DNA of 64,000 nt from an uncultured Bacteroidales bacterium (GCA_944326245.1 CALVDF010000001.1:124001-188000); one strand, 5' to 3'. Shown: positions 16,748-27,086, counted from the stretch's first letter. Numbers and translations are program-made. The notes: generated by a model from the letters alone, not told the origin.

Positions 16748-18622
16748 TTACTCTCCGTTCATCGATATCAGGAACTCTTCGTTGTTCTTCGTCCCCTCCA
16801 TCCTCTTCTTCAGGAATTCCATTGCCTCTACACTGGTCATGTCAGCAAGGAAGTTCCGCAATACCCACAATCTGTTGATCTTGTCCTTGTCGAGCAGCAG
16901 GTCATCCCTACGCGTACTGCTGAGGGTCACATCAACTGCCGGGAATATCCTCTTGTTCGCCAGCTTGCGGTCCAGCTGAAGCTCCATGTTGCCTGTTCCC
17001 TTGAACTCCTCGAAGATCACATCATCCATCTTGGATCCCGTGTCTGTCAGAGCAGTTGCAAGAATCGTGAGGGAACCTCCGTTCTCGATATTGCGTGCTG
17101 CACCGAAGAAACGCTTGGGCTTGTGAAGGGCGTTGGCATCGACACCTCCGGACAGGACTTTGCCCGAAGCCGGCTGAACCGTATTGAAGGCCCTGGCCAG
17201 ACGGGTGATCGAATCCAGGAAGATGACCACATCGTGACCGCATTCTACAAGTCTCTTGGCTTTTTCCAGAACTATGCTGGCTACTTTCACGTGTCTCTCC
17301 GCAGGCTCGTCGAATGTGGAGGCCACAACTTCCGCCTTCACGCTGCGGGCCATGTCTGTAACCTCTTCAGGACGTTCGTCGATCAGAAGCACGATCATGT
17401 ACACTTCAGGATGATTGTCGGCAATGGCATTTGCTATGTTTTTCAGCAGAATGGTCTTACCTGTTTTGGGCTGGGCAACTATAAGCCCTCGCTGGCCCTT
17501 TCCTATAGGGGTGAACAGATCCACGACGCGGCATGAAAGGTCATTGTGACCGTTTCCTGTAAGAGTGAATTTCTCATCAGGGAAAAGCGGTGTCAGGAAA
17601 TCAAAAGGAACCCTGTCACGGATGAACTCCGGAGTACGCCCGTTTATCGTGTGTATTTTCACAAGAGGAAAATACTTGTCACCTTCACGCGGAGGACGGA
17701 TCTCACCGATAATGGTATCTCCAGTTTTCAGGGCATACGTCTTGATCTGGTTCTGTGACACGTATATGTCGTCAGGAGAATTGAGGTAATTGTAATCCGA
17801 GGAGCGCAGGAAGCCATACCCGTCAGGCATGATTTCCAAAACACCCTGTGCTTCCACTATACCTTCGTATTCGGGATGACGTGGCTGCTGAGGCTGATTG
17901 CCGGCATCCTGGCCCTGAGACTGCTGAACTTCGGCCGATGCCTGATTCTGCGGCTGCTGCGGCTGTTGCAGCTGCTGGGGCTGCTGGGGCTGCTGGCGCT
18001 GATGCCTCTGGTGCTGACGGTTCTGCGGCTGGGACTGAACCTGCCCCTGAGCCGTAACTTCCGATGATCCATTTCCGTCTGAAGGGTCCTGGGACACGGA
18101 TTCCTGGGCCTGTACCCTGACACGCTTGCGTCCTCGTCTGGACATCTGATTCTGCGTAGACTGCCCGGCCTGTGATTCGGCATGACCCGGAGTATCGTCA
18201 TGGTCTTTCGCCTCATCCGGTTCCGGTGTTTCATTCCTCACCGCAGAATTGTTCCTGGGATTCTGAGGGCCCGCTTCCTCCTGCTGCTGTACTGCCTCCG
18301 CGTTTTTGTCCTGCTCGGCAGTTTTCTGGGCTGCATTCTTTTTGGGTCGTCCACGCTTGCGTTTGGGCTGCGCCGAGGCTGCCGGAGCATCCGGTTCTTC
18401 CTTGACCACATCCTCCCCTTCTGCCGCACGCTGGCCCTGTTCCGGCTTGCGTCCGCGCCTGTTGAGCTTGGGAGTCTCCTTGCTCTGCACGGCCTGCACA
18501 TCCAGAATGGCATATCCAAGATCATCCCTGGACAGGGTCTCTGCCTTCTTCACCCCCATCTCGCGCGCTATTCCGAGAAGCTCTTCAAAGCTTTTCTCGT
18601 CCAATTCAACTTTTGTATACAT
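16748..18622 (-). CDS. rho: Transcription termination factor Rho with long disordered N-terminal insert
   Basis: A 624-residue hexameric RNA helicase. Residues 1-50 form the Rho N-terminal helical domain ([28 protein letters not shown]). About 55-255 is a low-complexity, charged and then Gln/Pro-rich stretch (many QQPQQ units near 205-250). An RNA-binding cold-shock-like domain follows ([30 protein letters not shown]), then the ATPase with Walker A-type [11 protein letters not shown], the [13 protein letters not shown] block and the Q-loop region. E. coli Rho has 419 residues, so the insert adds about 200. Long disordered inserts are known in Bacteroidota Rho, and in B. thetaiotaomicron one has been linked to phase separation. 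Co-directional with ridA, 17 bp downstream of it. Confidence 0.97.
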   Translation of the reverse strand: MYTKVELDEKSFEELLGIAREMGVKKAETLSRDDLGYAILDVQAVQSKETPKLNRRGRKPEQGQRAAEGEDVVKEEPDAPAASAQPKRKRGRPKKNAAQKTAEQDKNAEAVQQQEEAGPQNPRNNSAVRNETPEPDEAKDHDDTPGHAESQAGQSTQNQMSRRGRKRVRVQAQESVSQDPSDGNGSSEVTAQGQVQSQPQNRQHQRHQRQQPQQPQQLQQPQQPQNQASAEVQQSQGQDAGNQPQQPRHPEYEGIVEAQGVLEIMPDGYGFLRSSDYNYLNSPDDIYVSQNQIKTYALKTGDTIIGEIRPPREGDKYFPLVKIHTINGRTPEFIRDRVPFDFLTPLFPDEKFTLTGNGHNDLSCRVVDLFTPIGKGQRGLIVAQPKTGKTILLKNIANAIADNHPEVYMIVLLIDERPEEVTDMARSVKAEVVASTFDEPAERHVKVASIVLEKAKRLVECGHDVVIFLDSITRLARAFNTVQPASGKVLSGGVDANALHKPKRFFGAARNIENGGSLTILATALTDTGSKMDDVIFEEFKGTGNMELQLDRKLANKRIFPAVDVTLSSTRRDDLLLDKDKINRLWVLRNFLADMTSVEAMEFLKKRMEGTKNNEEFLISMNGE

Positions 18623-18639
18623 CTTATTGTTCCAAAGGA

Positions 18640-19017
18640 CTATTTAACGGCGATTACCTCTGCTTCTGCCAGTGCACCCTTAGGCAGTGCTGCCACCTGG
18701 AATGCGACACGGGCCGGATACGGTTCGCTGAAATATTCGGCATATACTTCGTTGAGAGTACCGAAATCAGCCATATTCTGCAGATAGACTGTAGTTTTGA
18801 CTACATTGCCGAAACCGTAGCCTGCCTCGGAAAGTACATGGCCGATATTCTTGAATACCTGATGCAGCTGCTCCTTCACTCCCCCTTCAGGGAATTTGCC
18901 TGTTGCGGCATCTATAGGAAGCTGTCCTGATACGTAAAGAGTTCCATTGGCCTCGATAGCCTGGCTGTAGGGTCCTACCGCTGCTGGAGCGAGAGGAGAT
19001 GCTATTACTTTTTTCAT
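18640..19017 (-). CDS. ridA: RidA family reactive enamine/imine deaminase
   Basis: A 125-residue YjgF/UK114 protein that hydrolyses reactive 2-aminoacrylate and related enamines made by PLP enzymes. Family features are [27 protein letters not shown] at the N terminus, Arg103 or so in [25 protein letters not shown], and the final Glu of AEAEVIA. Length is typical. It sits between lptD and rho in one minus-strand run. Confidence 0.93.
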   Translation of the reverse strand: MKKVIASPLAPAAVGPYSQAIEANGTLYVSGQLPIDAATGKFPEGGVKEQLHQVFKNIGHVLSEAGYGFGNVVKTTVYLQNMADFGTLNEVYAEYFSEPYPARVAFQVAALPKGALAEAEVIAVK

Positions 19018-19057
19018 TTGCGTAAAATATTAGTTTATATTTAATTCAATTTTCCTG

Positions 19058-21922
19058 TCAATTGTCCCACTGCGAAGTACCCTTCCTGTAAGACAGCAGG
19101 TCCGCCAGAGCAGCAGCCTTGGCGTTTATACGGAAACTCCACTGCTTGTACTGTCCCAGAGGCACCCATGAGAATGATATCTGAAAACAGTGAAGGTCAT
19201 ATGTCGCACTCACCTGAGTGGTCGTAAGACGCAATTGCGTCAGGTCGAAACCTGTTGTAAGGTTGATGTTCAATGCCTTCGTTATACGTACCTGTCCGTT
19301 CACATTCAGTGTCTGCGTATGGTTGTTCCTTACTATCAGCTGCTCGTTGCTGTACTGGTAGGATTTCGAATAGTTGTACGTATAGTTGAAAGACAATGAC
19401 CATGGTACCTCCGGATTGAGATAGTATATCCATCCTCCGGGTATATATTCGCCGGTCACAGGATGATAGTAGACTTTAGTGTACGCCGGAGATTCTCCTG
19501 TCACGTTCACGCCGCCGCGACCTCCGCCCCCTGATACGGAGCCGTCATTGCCTTTCCCTTTTCCTTCACCGGATATACTGAATCCAAGGGATACGTTGGC
19601 ATTGGTAAGACGTACCAGATGCCCGGGCTGAACACTTATATTGAACCGGTTATAAGTCTTACCCTGTGCGTCCACGGCATAGGGGTTAAGCGTCATGCCG
19701 GCAGAAATGCTCACCTTTTCCAGAACATTGGTATTCATGTTTACTGCAATGTTGGAAAGTTTCATCGAATCCGCCAGGAAGTTGTAGTTTCCTGAAATGT
19801 TCAGATTGTCGATCAGTTTTATTTTCTTGAGCCCTGTCCCTGTAGTATCCTTGCGGTCCACCACCTTTGCCTCGACATTGTTGCCGATCTGGAATCCCAG
19901 CGATGCCGTCTTGCCGGCTGCGGGAGGGGAATACAGTCCCCCTGACCATTTGTTGTATTCCAGAGTATGCGGTACACCGTGTATGTCCGTATAGTTGTAT
20001 ACCCTGTATCCGTTGAGGGGTGTTCCCATTTCAGGTGCATACGAGACTGACAGCGAAGGGGATATCATATGACGGATGGCCTTGAGCTTGCCGCGTCTGA
20101 AATTGAACATACCGTACAGGCGTGTACTCAGCGAAGCACTTGCCGAGAAGTTGTGCGTAGCTCCGAAATCCTCGAAAAGGCCCGTACGTTCAGTCTCGAC
20201 CTTGTCCGTCTCGGGATTGTAGTACTGATTCTGGGAGCTGAAATACCAGTTCATTCCGTACGACACGGACGGCGACAACGTAAAATACTTGAGTATTGTG
20301 AACGTAGGAAGCCCGATGGAGAAGCTGTGCGTCATGCCTGTCTGCATCTTGTCCCAAAAATCCGGTTCCCTGATTTCACTGGCCTTGAAATTGATCTTGT
20401 TCTGCAATGTGGTACTGTAACTCAGTGAAAACTGTTCATACCACTTTTCAGGCCCGACCCTGTTCTTCCTTCTGAAAGGATAGAAACGGTTGATATTCAA
20501 GGTTATGTTAGGGAGAGTAATGGCATAGGAACTGTCTCTTGAGTTCTGGCTGTGCAGTGCATTGACAGAGACACTCAGTGCGCTCCAGGTCCGTGAGTAG
20601 GAAATCGACGAAGATATCTGGTTCTGCAAAGCCTCGTTGATATTCTGGTAATTGTACTGGTTGTTGGACGGGCTTGAAAAGTTAACCGACGCCCTGAACG
20701 AAGTACCAGGATGCGCCTTCGAATCCTGCGTATGAGTCCACTTGACACCGAAATTCCTGGTCTGGAAGAAATCCGTACTTCCACGCTCTCCTGTCTGGTC
20801 GTTCGAATAGGACAGATCGAATGTTCCGTTGAACTTGTACCTCAGGTTGTACCTGGTGGACATATTGGCACTCCACGATCCTTTGGAATATATGCTTCCG
20901 GTAAGGGCCACGTCAAAATAATCCCCCAGTACAATGTAGAAACCGCCGTCCTTCATGAAAAGTCCTCGCGACGCTTCCTCTCCGAAGGACGGGAAAAGAA
21001 TTCCGCTCGCTCTGTCGGGACGCTTGGGCACAAACCCGAACGGCAGCATAAGAGGATACAGGGGAACATCCCCCAGCACAAGATATGCCGGACCGAATAC
21101 TGTCTTCTGCTTGGGTTCCGTCTCGATCTTGGCCTTGGTCATCCTCAGGTAATAATGCGGATGATCCAGATCGCATACCGAATACTTTCCTCCTGAGATA
21201 TTGATCGAACGGTCAGGCATCATATTGAGATTGTCCCCTCTCAGTATGCCGTCCTCCTCCTGCGTCACCATGTTCCGTATACGGGCCTTGCTGGTCTTGA
21301 AATTGTAGAACACGTTGTCCATGGAATATGTCTTCCCGCCCTGCGTCATCTCAGGCTTGCCCTTTACAACTCCCGCGGTATCCGCCACACCGGCAGCATA
21401 TACCACCTGCTTTCCCACATCATACTCCATATACTCCGATTTCAGAGTCATGTCACCGTATGTTACACTTGCATCGCCATAGTAGTATATCATCTGCTTT
21501 CCCGAAGAAAAATCCTCTACGACCGAATCCACAGCTGTCGAGAACGCCGGCATGTCCAGCATGCCCTTTACAGTATCGGAGGCGAATATATTGGAAGTTG
21601 TATCTGCCTGAGGAAGGGAATCCGTGACAGCAACTGAATCCGCAACTCCAAGAGAGTCCACAGATACAGGCTGCAGGCCCGTACGGAGGGTGTCTCCAAT
21701 CCTCATGGCGACTGTATCCCCGAACACTTTGACCGGAGCAACCGGAACGGAATCCTTCATGGCTGCGGCATGGCTTGCCCTTAAAGAGTCGATGACCTGG
21801 GCCGCATCCTGCTGCCGTACACCACGCAGACTGCGCGGATACATCGCTCCTGCCTGCCATACTGCCAGTATGACAACCAACATCACAGCCGCAAACTTCA
21901 TCGATTTCTTATGGGACTTCAT
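19058..21922 (-). CDS. lptD: LptD-like outer membrane LPS assembly protein
   Basis: A 954-residue outer membrane protein of the Bacteroidota LptD type. After a signal peptide (about 1-27) and a Ser/Val/Asp-rich linker comes an OstA/LptA-like beta-jellyroll (about 145-290: GDASVTYGDMTLKSEYMEYDVGKQ...). The remainder is a large beta-barrel rich in alternating aromatic strands, with a conserved LVLGDVPLYPLMLPFGFVPKR stretch. With LptE it would insert lipopolysaccharide in the outer leaflet. The protein lacks an obvious C-terminal Phe, ending in SQWDN. First gene of the lptD-ridA-rho run. Confidence 0.88.
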   Translation of the reverse strand: MKSHKKSMKFAAVMLVVILAVWQAGAMYPRSLRGVRQQDAAQVIDSLRASHAAAMKDSVPVAPVKVFGDTVAMRIGDTLRTGLQPVSVDSLGVADSVAVTDSLPQADTTSNIFASDTVKGMLDMPAFSTAVDSVVEDFSSGKQMIYYYGDASVTYGDMTLKSEYMEYDVGKQVVYAAGVADTAGVVKGKPEMTQGGKTYSMDNVFYNFKTSKARIRNMVTQEEDGILRGDNLNMMPDRSINISGGKYSVCDLDHPHYYLRMTKAKIETEPKQKTVFGPAYLVLGDVPLYPLMLPFGFVPKRPDRASGILFPSFGEEASRGLFMKDGGFYIVLGDYFDVALTGSIYSKGSWSANMSTRYNLRYKFNGTFDLSYSNDQTGERGSTDFFQTRNFGVKWTHTQDSKAHPGTSFRASVNFSSPSNNQYNYQNINEALQNQISSSISYSRTWSALSVSVNALHSQNSRDSSYAITLPNITLNINRFYPFRRKNRVGPEKWYEQFSLSYSTTLQNKINFKASEIREPDFWDKMQTGMTHSFSIGLPTFTILKYFTLSPSVSYGMNWYFSSQNQYYNPETDKVETERTGLFEDFGATHNFSASASLSTRLYGMFNFRRGKLKAIRHMISPSLSVSYAPEMGTPLNGYRVYNYTDIHGVPHTLEYNKWSGGLYSPPAAGKTASLGFQIGNNVEAKVVDRKDTTGTGLKKIKLIDNLNISGNYNFLADSMKLSNIAVNMNTNVLEKVSISAGMTLNPYAVDAQGKTYNRFNISVQPGHLVRLTNANVSLGFSISGEGKGKGNDGSVSGGGGRGGVNVTGESPAYTKVYYHPVTGEYIPGGWIYYLNPEVPWSLSFNYTYNYSKSYQYSNEQLIVRNNHTQTLNVNGQVRITKALNINLTTGFDLTQLRLTTTQVSATYDLHCFQISFSWVPLGQYKQWSFRINAKAAALADLLSYRKGTSQWDN

Positions 21923-21966
21923 TAAAATCTAGTGGGGATTCGGATAAATTTTAGAGTATTCGCCGA

Positions 21967-21998
21967 CAAATATAGGCGTTTTTTGAAAAATAGCAAAA
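21967..21998 (-). promoter_or_regulatory. Promoter of lptD
   Basis: On the minus strand a -33 TTTTG (21998-21994) is followed 19 bp later by the -7 box TATATTTG (21974-21967), an excellent Bacteroidota vegetative promoter. It is 44 bp upstream of the lptD start. Confidence 0.82.
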
Positions 21999-22016
21999 CT
22001 CATACCGAAGTTTTAT

Positions 22017-22024
22017 TAACTTTG
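22017..22024 (+). promoter_or_regulatory. -7 box near the amidase start
   Basis: TAACTTTG matches the consensus exactly but ends only 9 bp before the chosen ATG at 22034, which would leave a leader of just a few bases. Either the transcript is almost leaderless or another promoter is used. Confidence 0.4.
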
Positions 22025-22033
22025 CTTCCGGAT

Positions 22034-23107
22034 ATGAAAAAACCGATTTCTACCATACTGCTGACAGCCACGATCTGTTTTCTGGCTTTCAACTCCGCAT
22101 CATTCGCACAGAACAGACAGGTTGTGGAGCTCAAGACGGTCGTAATAGATGCCGGACACGGAGGCCACGATCCCGGAGCCATCAACGGAAAGACATATGA
22201 AAAAAACATAACCCTGTCCGTAGCCAAGCGTCTTGGAGATCTGATAAAACGGAATTATCCTTCTGTAAAAGTGATATATACCAGGAACGACGATTCGTTT
22301 GTAGAGCTGTACAGAAGGGCCGACATTGCCAATAAAAGCAATGCAGACCTGTTCATATCCATCCATGTCAATTCAGCCGCCGACCGTTCGGCCAGGGGAC
22401 ACGAGACATTCGTGATGGGCCAGGACAAGAACAGCGAGAATCTGGAAATATGCCAGCTTGAAAACAGCGTAATCGTACTTGAGGATGACTACACGTCCAA
22501 TTATCAGGGCTTTGATCCCAACAACCCTGAATCCTACATAATCTTTACGCTGCTTCAGAACGCACATCTGGAACAGAGCCTGGATTTTGCATCCCTAGTC
22601 CAGCAGAACGCCAATGCCGGACCCGTCGCCAACAACAGAGGCGTAAAACAGGCAAACTTCATCGTACTGTGGAAATGCACCATGCCGGCCGTCCTTATAG
22701 AGCTCGGCTTCCTCTCCAACTCGAATGACATGAAAGTCCTCACCGACAAGAACAGCCAGCAGCGCATTGCAGGCAACATATTCAAGGCATTCCAGTCTTA
22801 CAAGAAAAGCTACGATACAGACATATACCTTCCTCCACAGGACGGGACTGACATGAAAAAGGACAATGCGGACGCAGCACCGGTACATTCAGGATCAGCC
22901 GGCTTCGGAATCCAGATAATGTCATCCTCCTATCTGCTGCCGTCAGATGCAAAGGACTTCAAAGGCTGGAACTGCCGATACATCAAATCCGGCAAGTACT
23001 ACAAGTATTACGTAGGGCAATATCCTACAAGGGAGGCTGCCCTGAAAGACCTTCCCAAGGTAAGGAACAGCTTTCCGGAAGCGTTCATAATAAAAACAGG
23101 ACAATAG
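22034..23107 (+). CDS. N-acetylmuramoyl-L-alanine amidase (Amidase_3) with SPOR-like tail
   Basis: A 357-residue exported zinc amidase that cuts the bond between muramic acid and the peptide stem of peptidoglycan. The start at 22034 is chosen because it gives a signal peptide (MKKPISTILLTATICFLAF...FAQ); the longer frame from 21932 has none and runs through the promoter region. Zinc ligands are His42 in VIDAGHGGHDPGA, Glu56 in YEKNIT and His111 in SIHVNSA; the catalytic Glu lies in VLIELGFLSN. The C-terminal 80 residues (GFGIQIMSSS...YYKYYVGQYPTREAAL) resemble a peptidoglycan-binding SPOR domain. It precedes the MCE gene by 10 bp. Confidence 0.9.
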   Translation: MKKPISTILLTATICFLAFNSASFAQNRQVVELKTVVIDAGHGGHDPGAINGKTYEKNITLSVAKRLGDLIKRNYPSVKVIYTRNDDSFVELYRRADIANKSNADLFISIHVNSAADRSARGHETFVMGQDKNSENLEICQLENSVIVLEDDYTSNYQGFDPNNPESYIIFTLLQNAHLEQSLDFASLVQQNANAGPVANNRGVKQANFIVLWKCTMPAVLIELGFLSNSNDMKVLTDKNSQQRIAGNIFKAFQSYKKSYDTDIYLPPQDGTDMKKDNADAAPVHSGSAGFGIQIMSSSYLLPSDAKDFKGWNCRYIKSGKYYKYYVGQYPTREAALKDLPKVRNSFPEAFIIKTGQ

Positions 23108-23117
23108 CAACAAAACA

Positions 23118-24023
23118 ATGAGAAAAGAGATAAAGACAGGATTGTTCGCAGTAATCGTACTGGCGGCCACGCTTTTCGTGGTGGAATACCTGCGCGGGAA
23201 AGACATATTCTCAAAGACAGACACCTTCTATATTATATATCCGACCGTAGACGGAGTGGACATATCCACAGCAGTCACATTGGGAGGATACCAGGCAGGC
23301 AGGGTTTCCGGCATGCAGTACAACAGACATACCATGGACTACACTGTAACGGTATCGGTATCCCGCGAATTCGGGATTCCCGAAGACAGCAGGATGGTTG
23401 TATACAGCTCAGACATCATGGGAACCAGAAAAATACGGATAGTACCGGGCCACTCGGCGACAATGGCCGCATCAGGAGATACACTAAGCGGAGCGATCGA
23501 GACAGACATGCTTTCATCCCTTGCAGAAAGCATCGGACCGGTCACCGCAGGCCTCGACACGCTGATAACGGGTCTCAACCGGGCTGTGGCCTCCGTCAAT
23601 ACGATTCTGGATGAAGACAACAGAAGCAGAATTGCAAATGTGGTAGAGAACCTCGAAGGCATGTCCGAAGACCTGTCGGCCACATCGGCTGCAGTCAGGA
23701 AAAAGAGTCCTGAGATAGAACAGATCATCACAAACCTCAATACCATTGCCGCAAGACTTGATTCTGCCGCAGCCTCTGCCGTAACCACTGTCTCCAACGC
23801 CGAGGCCATCACCGCCTCGCTGCGCGATGCCCGCCTGGATGAGACGATCGACTCAGTCAGGGCATTGGTCATAAAGCTTCAGGATCCGTCCGGCAGTATG
23901 GGAAAACTCATAACCACGGATTCCCTGCACAACTCCATCACCCGTCTGGCAAATGACCTGGACTCCCTGGTCAGGGGAATAGAAGCAGACCCCAAAAAGT
24001 ACATAAAAATTTCTGTATTTTGA
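23118..24023 (+). CDS. MCE/MlaD family lipid-transport protein
   Basis: A 301-residue single-pass protein with an N-terminal membrane anchor (residues 7-25, TGLFAVIVLAATLFVVEYL) and one MCE domain (about 38-115, containing VDGVDISTAVTLGGYQAGRVSGM). A long alpha-helical region follows to the C terminus. MlaD forms the periplasmic hexameric ring of a phospholipid ABC transporter; the ATPase and permease partners are not next to it here. Co-transcribed with the upstream amidase. Confidence 0.87.
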   Translation: MRKEIKTGLFAVIVLAATLFVVEYLRGKDIFSKTDTFYIIYPTVDGVDISTAVTLGGYQAGRVSGMQYNRHTMDYTVTVSVSREFGIPEDSRMVVYSSDIMGTRKIRIVPGHSATMAASGDTLSGAIETDMLSSLAESIGPVTAGLDTLITGLNRAVASVNTILDEDNRSRIANVVENLEGMSEDLSATSAAVRKKSPEIEQIITNLNTIAARLDSAAASAVTTVSNAEAITASLRDARLDETIDSVRALVIKLQDPSGSMGKLITTDSLHNSITRLANDLDSLVRGIEADPKKYIKISVF

Positions 24024-24070
24024 AATAAAATTGTAACATTTTTTGATATTATTTTTTTTTTAAATTTTTT

Positions 24071-24100
24071 CATCTTGATAAACAAGATGTTTAAATTTTT
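24071..24100 (+). terminator. Possible terminator in the AT-rich gap before dnaA
   Basis: CATCTTG-ATAAA-CAAGATG (24071-24089) forms a 7-bp stem followed by a T-rich tract. The whole 184-bp gap 24024-24207 is extremely A/T-rich, with T-runs at 24050-24070 and 24110-24135. No DnaA box (TTATNCACA) was seen, and no exact TAnnTTTG box for dnaA either. Confidence 0.4.
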
Positions 24101-24207
24101 GCTGGAATTTTTATTTTTTTTATTGGATTTTTTTACTCACTTTTGTCGTCCCTGACTAAAGGGAAACAGTACTAAAACAAACCGTAATCAACAAAGATTT
24201 TCTAGGG

Positions 24208-25617
24208 ATGAAATATAGGGAAGCATGGGATAACTGTCTGGAAATCATTAAGGACAATATACCAGAGAGCAGTTTCAGGACCTGGTTTGAACCGATCAGG
24301 CCTGTCAAGATGGAAGGGTCTACCCTTACCATACAGGTCCCTTCCGGATATTTCCCCGAATTCATTGAGGCGCACTTCATAGACATACTCAGCAAAACCC
24401 TGAAACGCGTCATAGGACAGGGAGCAAAACTGGTATATGAAGTTCCGGTCGTGAAAGACGCCAAAGTAAGATTCCCGGCGACCAAACCTGCTTCCGGAAT
24501 AAGCAATCCTGACATTGCCCTCCCGATGGACAAGGTCCGCAAGATAGAGGATCCCTACATCATACCGGGTATAAAGGGCATCACTGTAAATCCCAACCTC
24601 AACCCGAACTACTCTTTCGACAATCTCATTGAAGGAGACTGCAACCGTCTGGGCCGCGCGGCCGGAATGGCCATCGCGGATAATCCGGGCAACACGGCAT
24701 ACAATCCTTTTTTTGTATACGGAGGGCCCGGCCTCGGCAAGACTCACCTTGCACAGGCCATCGGAATCGATATAAAGGAGAAGTTTCCTGACAAGGTCGT
24801 CCTATATGTGACTGCCAACCATTTCCAGACCCATTATATGGATGCGGTCATCAAAAATGCAGTCACAGACTTCCAGCACTACTACCAGTCCATGGATGTA
24901 CTGATAATAGACGATGTGCAGGAATTTGCCGACAAGCCCGGCACACAGAATGCATTCTTCCAGATATTCAACTATCTGCACCAATTGGGCAAACAGCTCA
25001 TATTCACGTCCGACAGGGCCCCGGTTGACCTTCAGGGTCTGGAGCAGCGGCTACTGTCACGGTTCAAATGGGGTCTCACGACAGAGCTGCTTCCGCCTGA
25101 TCTCAACACACGCATAGCTATCCTCAAGGCCAAAAGCTTCAAGGAAGGCATTACACTGGGTGACGACATCATATGCTACATTGCCGGCAAGGTTACGGAC
25201 AACGTACGGGAACTGGAGGGCACGCTTGCTTCCCTAATGGCCCATGCGACCCTTACAAAGAAGAAAATAACACTCCAGCTGGCCCAGGAAGTTCTGGAAA
25301 AGATAGTTACAGTCAACCGCTCCGAGGTGTCGGTATCCAAGATCCGCAACACCGTCAGTGACTATTTCGGAATCTCCAACGAGCTGATGCTGTCAAACAC
25401 CCGCAAAAGGGAGATCGTACAGGCCCGCCAGATAGCCATGTATCTGTGCCGCAACCTCACGGAGAAATCCCTCACGGCCATAGGCGCCGAACTCGGCGGC
25501 AAGAACCATGCGACAGTTCTCCATGCATGCGACACAGTCAACGATCTGATGGCCACAGACCGTTCATTCAGACAGTATGTGACCGACATCGAAAAACGAT
25601 TGAAATCAAACCTATAA
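24208..25617 (+). CDS. dnaA: Chromosomal replication initiator DnaA
   Basis: A 469-residue AAA+ initiator. Domain I is at the N terminus (WDNCLEIIKDNIPESSFRTWFEPI), the ATPase has Walker A GGPGLGKTHL from residue 172 and Walker B LIIDDVQ from about 232, and domain IV ends with the DNA-binding signature GGKNHATVLHACDTV from about 430. Length and order are normal. It is followed by pepD 12 bp downstream. dnaN is 27 kb away, so the classical dnaA-dnaN pair is split, as is usual in Bacteroidales. Confidence 0.98.
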   Translation: MKYREAWDNCLEIIKDNIPESSFRTWFEPIRPVKMEGSTLTIQVPSGYFPEFIEAHFIDILSKTLKRVIGQGAKLVYEVPVVKDAKVRFPATKPASGISNPDIALPMDKVRKIEDPYIIPGIKGITVNPNLNPNYSFDNLIEGDCNRLGRAAGMAIADNPGNTAYNPFFVYGGPGLGKTHLAQAIGIDIKEKFPDKVVLYVTANHFQTHYMDAVIKNAVTDFQHYYQSMDVLIIDDVQEFADKPGTQNAFFQIFNYLHQLGKQLIFTSDRAPVDLQGLEQRLLSRFKWGLTTELLPPDLNTRIAILKAKSFKEGITLGDDIICYIAGKVTDNVRELEGTLASLMAHATLTKKKITLQLAQEVLEKIVTVNRSEVSVSKIRNTVSDYFGISNELMLSNTRKREIVQARQIAMYLCRNLTEKSLTAIGAELGGKNHATVLHACDTVNDLMATDRSFRQYVTDIEKRLKSNL

Positions 25618-25629
25618 AAACATACAGCC

Positions 25630-27069
25630 ATGACCTCAGCACAAGTCCTCTCCCACTTCCGTGAAATACTTACAATTCCGCGCGAGTCGGGTCATGAGGA
25701 GCACATAATCGCATACCTCCAGAAATTTGCGGCAGACCGCAATATGGAATGCAGGACTGACGAGGCCGGGAACGTGCTCATAACGATTCCTGCCACACCT
25801 GGAAGGGAAAATGCCCCTACCGTCATTCTGCAGAGCCACTCGGATATGGTCTGCGAGAAGAACAGCGGTGTAGATCACGATTTTTCGAAAGACCCCATAA
25901 AGGCAGTCGTAGAGAACGGCTGGCTGATAGCCAAGGACACCACCCTCGGCGCTGACTGCGGAATAGGAATAGCCGCACAGCTGGCTGTACTGGAAGACAA
26001 GGACATGCCTCACGGCAAGATTGAATGTCTCTTCACCACCTCCGAAGAGACCGGACTTGACGGGGCCTTTGCCCTCAAGCCTGATTTTCTTACAGGCAAA
26101 ATCCTGCTCAACCTTGATTCGGAAGATGAGGGGGAACTGTTCATAGGATGTGCAGGCGGAATAGACACTACCGCCAAATTCCCCTATACCCCCGTTCCTG
26201 TCCCTGCCGGAAGAATCTGCATCAGAATAGGTTTCTGCGGAGGCATAGGAGGCCACAGCGGAGACGATATAGACAAGGGCCGTTCGAATGCAGTCCAGTC
26301 CCTCGCGAGAGTCCTTTACCGGATTTGGAACGAAGCATCGGCAACACTCTGCACCATAGACGGAGGCAACAAGCGCAATGCAATCGCCAGGGAGGCAACA
26401 GCTGTACTTGCCGTCAAGCCTGGAGACGCATTTGCCGTCAAGAATATCCTTGAAGAAGTCCTTGCAGAGCTCAGGGACGAATACTCCGTAACGGATCCGG
26501 ACATAGCCGCAGTATGGGAGGAAAATACAGACATTCCTGCTCAGGCAATCGATGACAGGACCGCCTTCAATCTCATCTGTGCCCTTCATTCAGTACCCCA
26601 TGGCGTAATGGCCATGAGTGCAGAAGTCAAGGGACTGGTAGAGACATCTTCCAACCTGGCTTCAGTCAAGATGCAGGAAGACAACATTATCCGCGTAGGC
26701 ACAAGCCAGCGCAGCTCTACCAATTCATTGAGACGCAATGCTGCGTCCCGCATAGAAGCCGCATTTACCGTAGCCGGAGCCGAAGTCACCCATGAATCCG
26801 AGTATCCTGGATGGAAACCCAGCCTCAAGTCCCACATACTTGAGATCTGCAAAGCATCCTATGTCAGGCTGTTCGGCAAAGAACCGGTAGTGCGTGCAAT
26901 ACATGCCGGTCTGGAATGCGGACTGTTCCTCGACAAATATCCGGACCTCGACATGATATCCTTCGGTCCGACCCTACGCGGAGTGCATGCCCCGGGCGAG
27001 CGCCTTGAGCTGGCCAGCCTGGACCGCTTCGTAGCCCTCCTCGAGGACGTCATCAAAGAATGCAAATAA
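25630..27069 (+). CDS. pepD: Aminoacyl-histidine dipeptidase (cytosol non-specific dipeptidase, M20)
   Basis: A 479-residue zinc dipeptidase of the PepD type. Metal and catalytic motifs are QSHSDMV (His and Asp), ADCGIGIA, the EE pair in TTSEETGLDGAF and the Asp in NLDSEDEGE; GGHSGDDIDKGRSNA is the dimerisation/lid signature and LECGLF the last metal ligand region. It releases amino acids from Xaa-His and other dipeptides in the cytoplasm. It lies in one run with dnaA and rpe. Confidence 0.94.
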   Translation: MTSAQVLSHFREILTIPRESGHEEHIIAYLQKFAADRNMECRTDEAGNVLITIPATPGRENAPTVILQSHSDMVCEKNSGVDHDFSKDPIKAVVENGWLIAKDTTLGADCGIGIAAQLAVLEDKDMPHGKIECLFTTSEETGLDGAFALKPDFLTGKILLNLDSEDEGELFIGCAGGIDTTAKFPYTPVPVPAGRICIRIGFCGGIGGHSGDDIDKGRSNAVQSLARVLYRIWNEASATLCTIDGGNKRNAIAREATAVLAVKPGDAFAVKNILEEVLAELRDEYSVTDPDIAAVWEENTDIPAQAIDDRTAFNLICALHSVPHGVMAMSAEVKGLVETSSNLASVKMQEDNIIRVGTSQRSSTNSLRRNAASRIEAAFTVAGAEVTHESEYPGWKPSLKSHILEICKASYVRLFGKEPVVRAIHAGLECGLFLDKYPDLDMISFGPTLRGVHAPGERLELASLDRFVALLEDVIKECK

Positions 27070-27086
27070 CCTCAAACTGAAATATC

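Noticed and set aside
21932..22033. Longer N terminus for the amidase
   Set aside because: The extra 34 residues have no signal peptide and overlap promoter-like sequence; the ATG at 22034 gives a clean signal peptide.
24024..24207. Replication origin
   Set aside because: A/T-rich and next to dnaA, but no DnaA boxes were found, and Bacteroidales origins are not reliably at dnaA.
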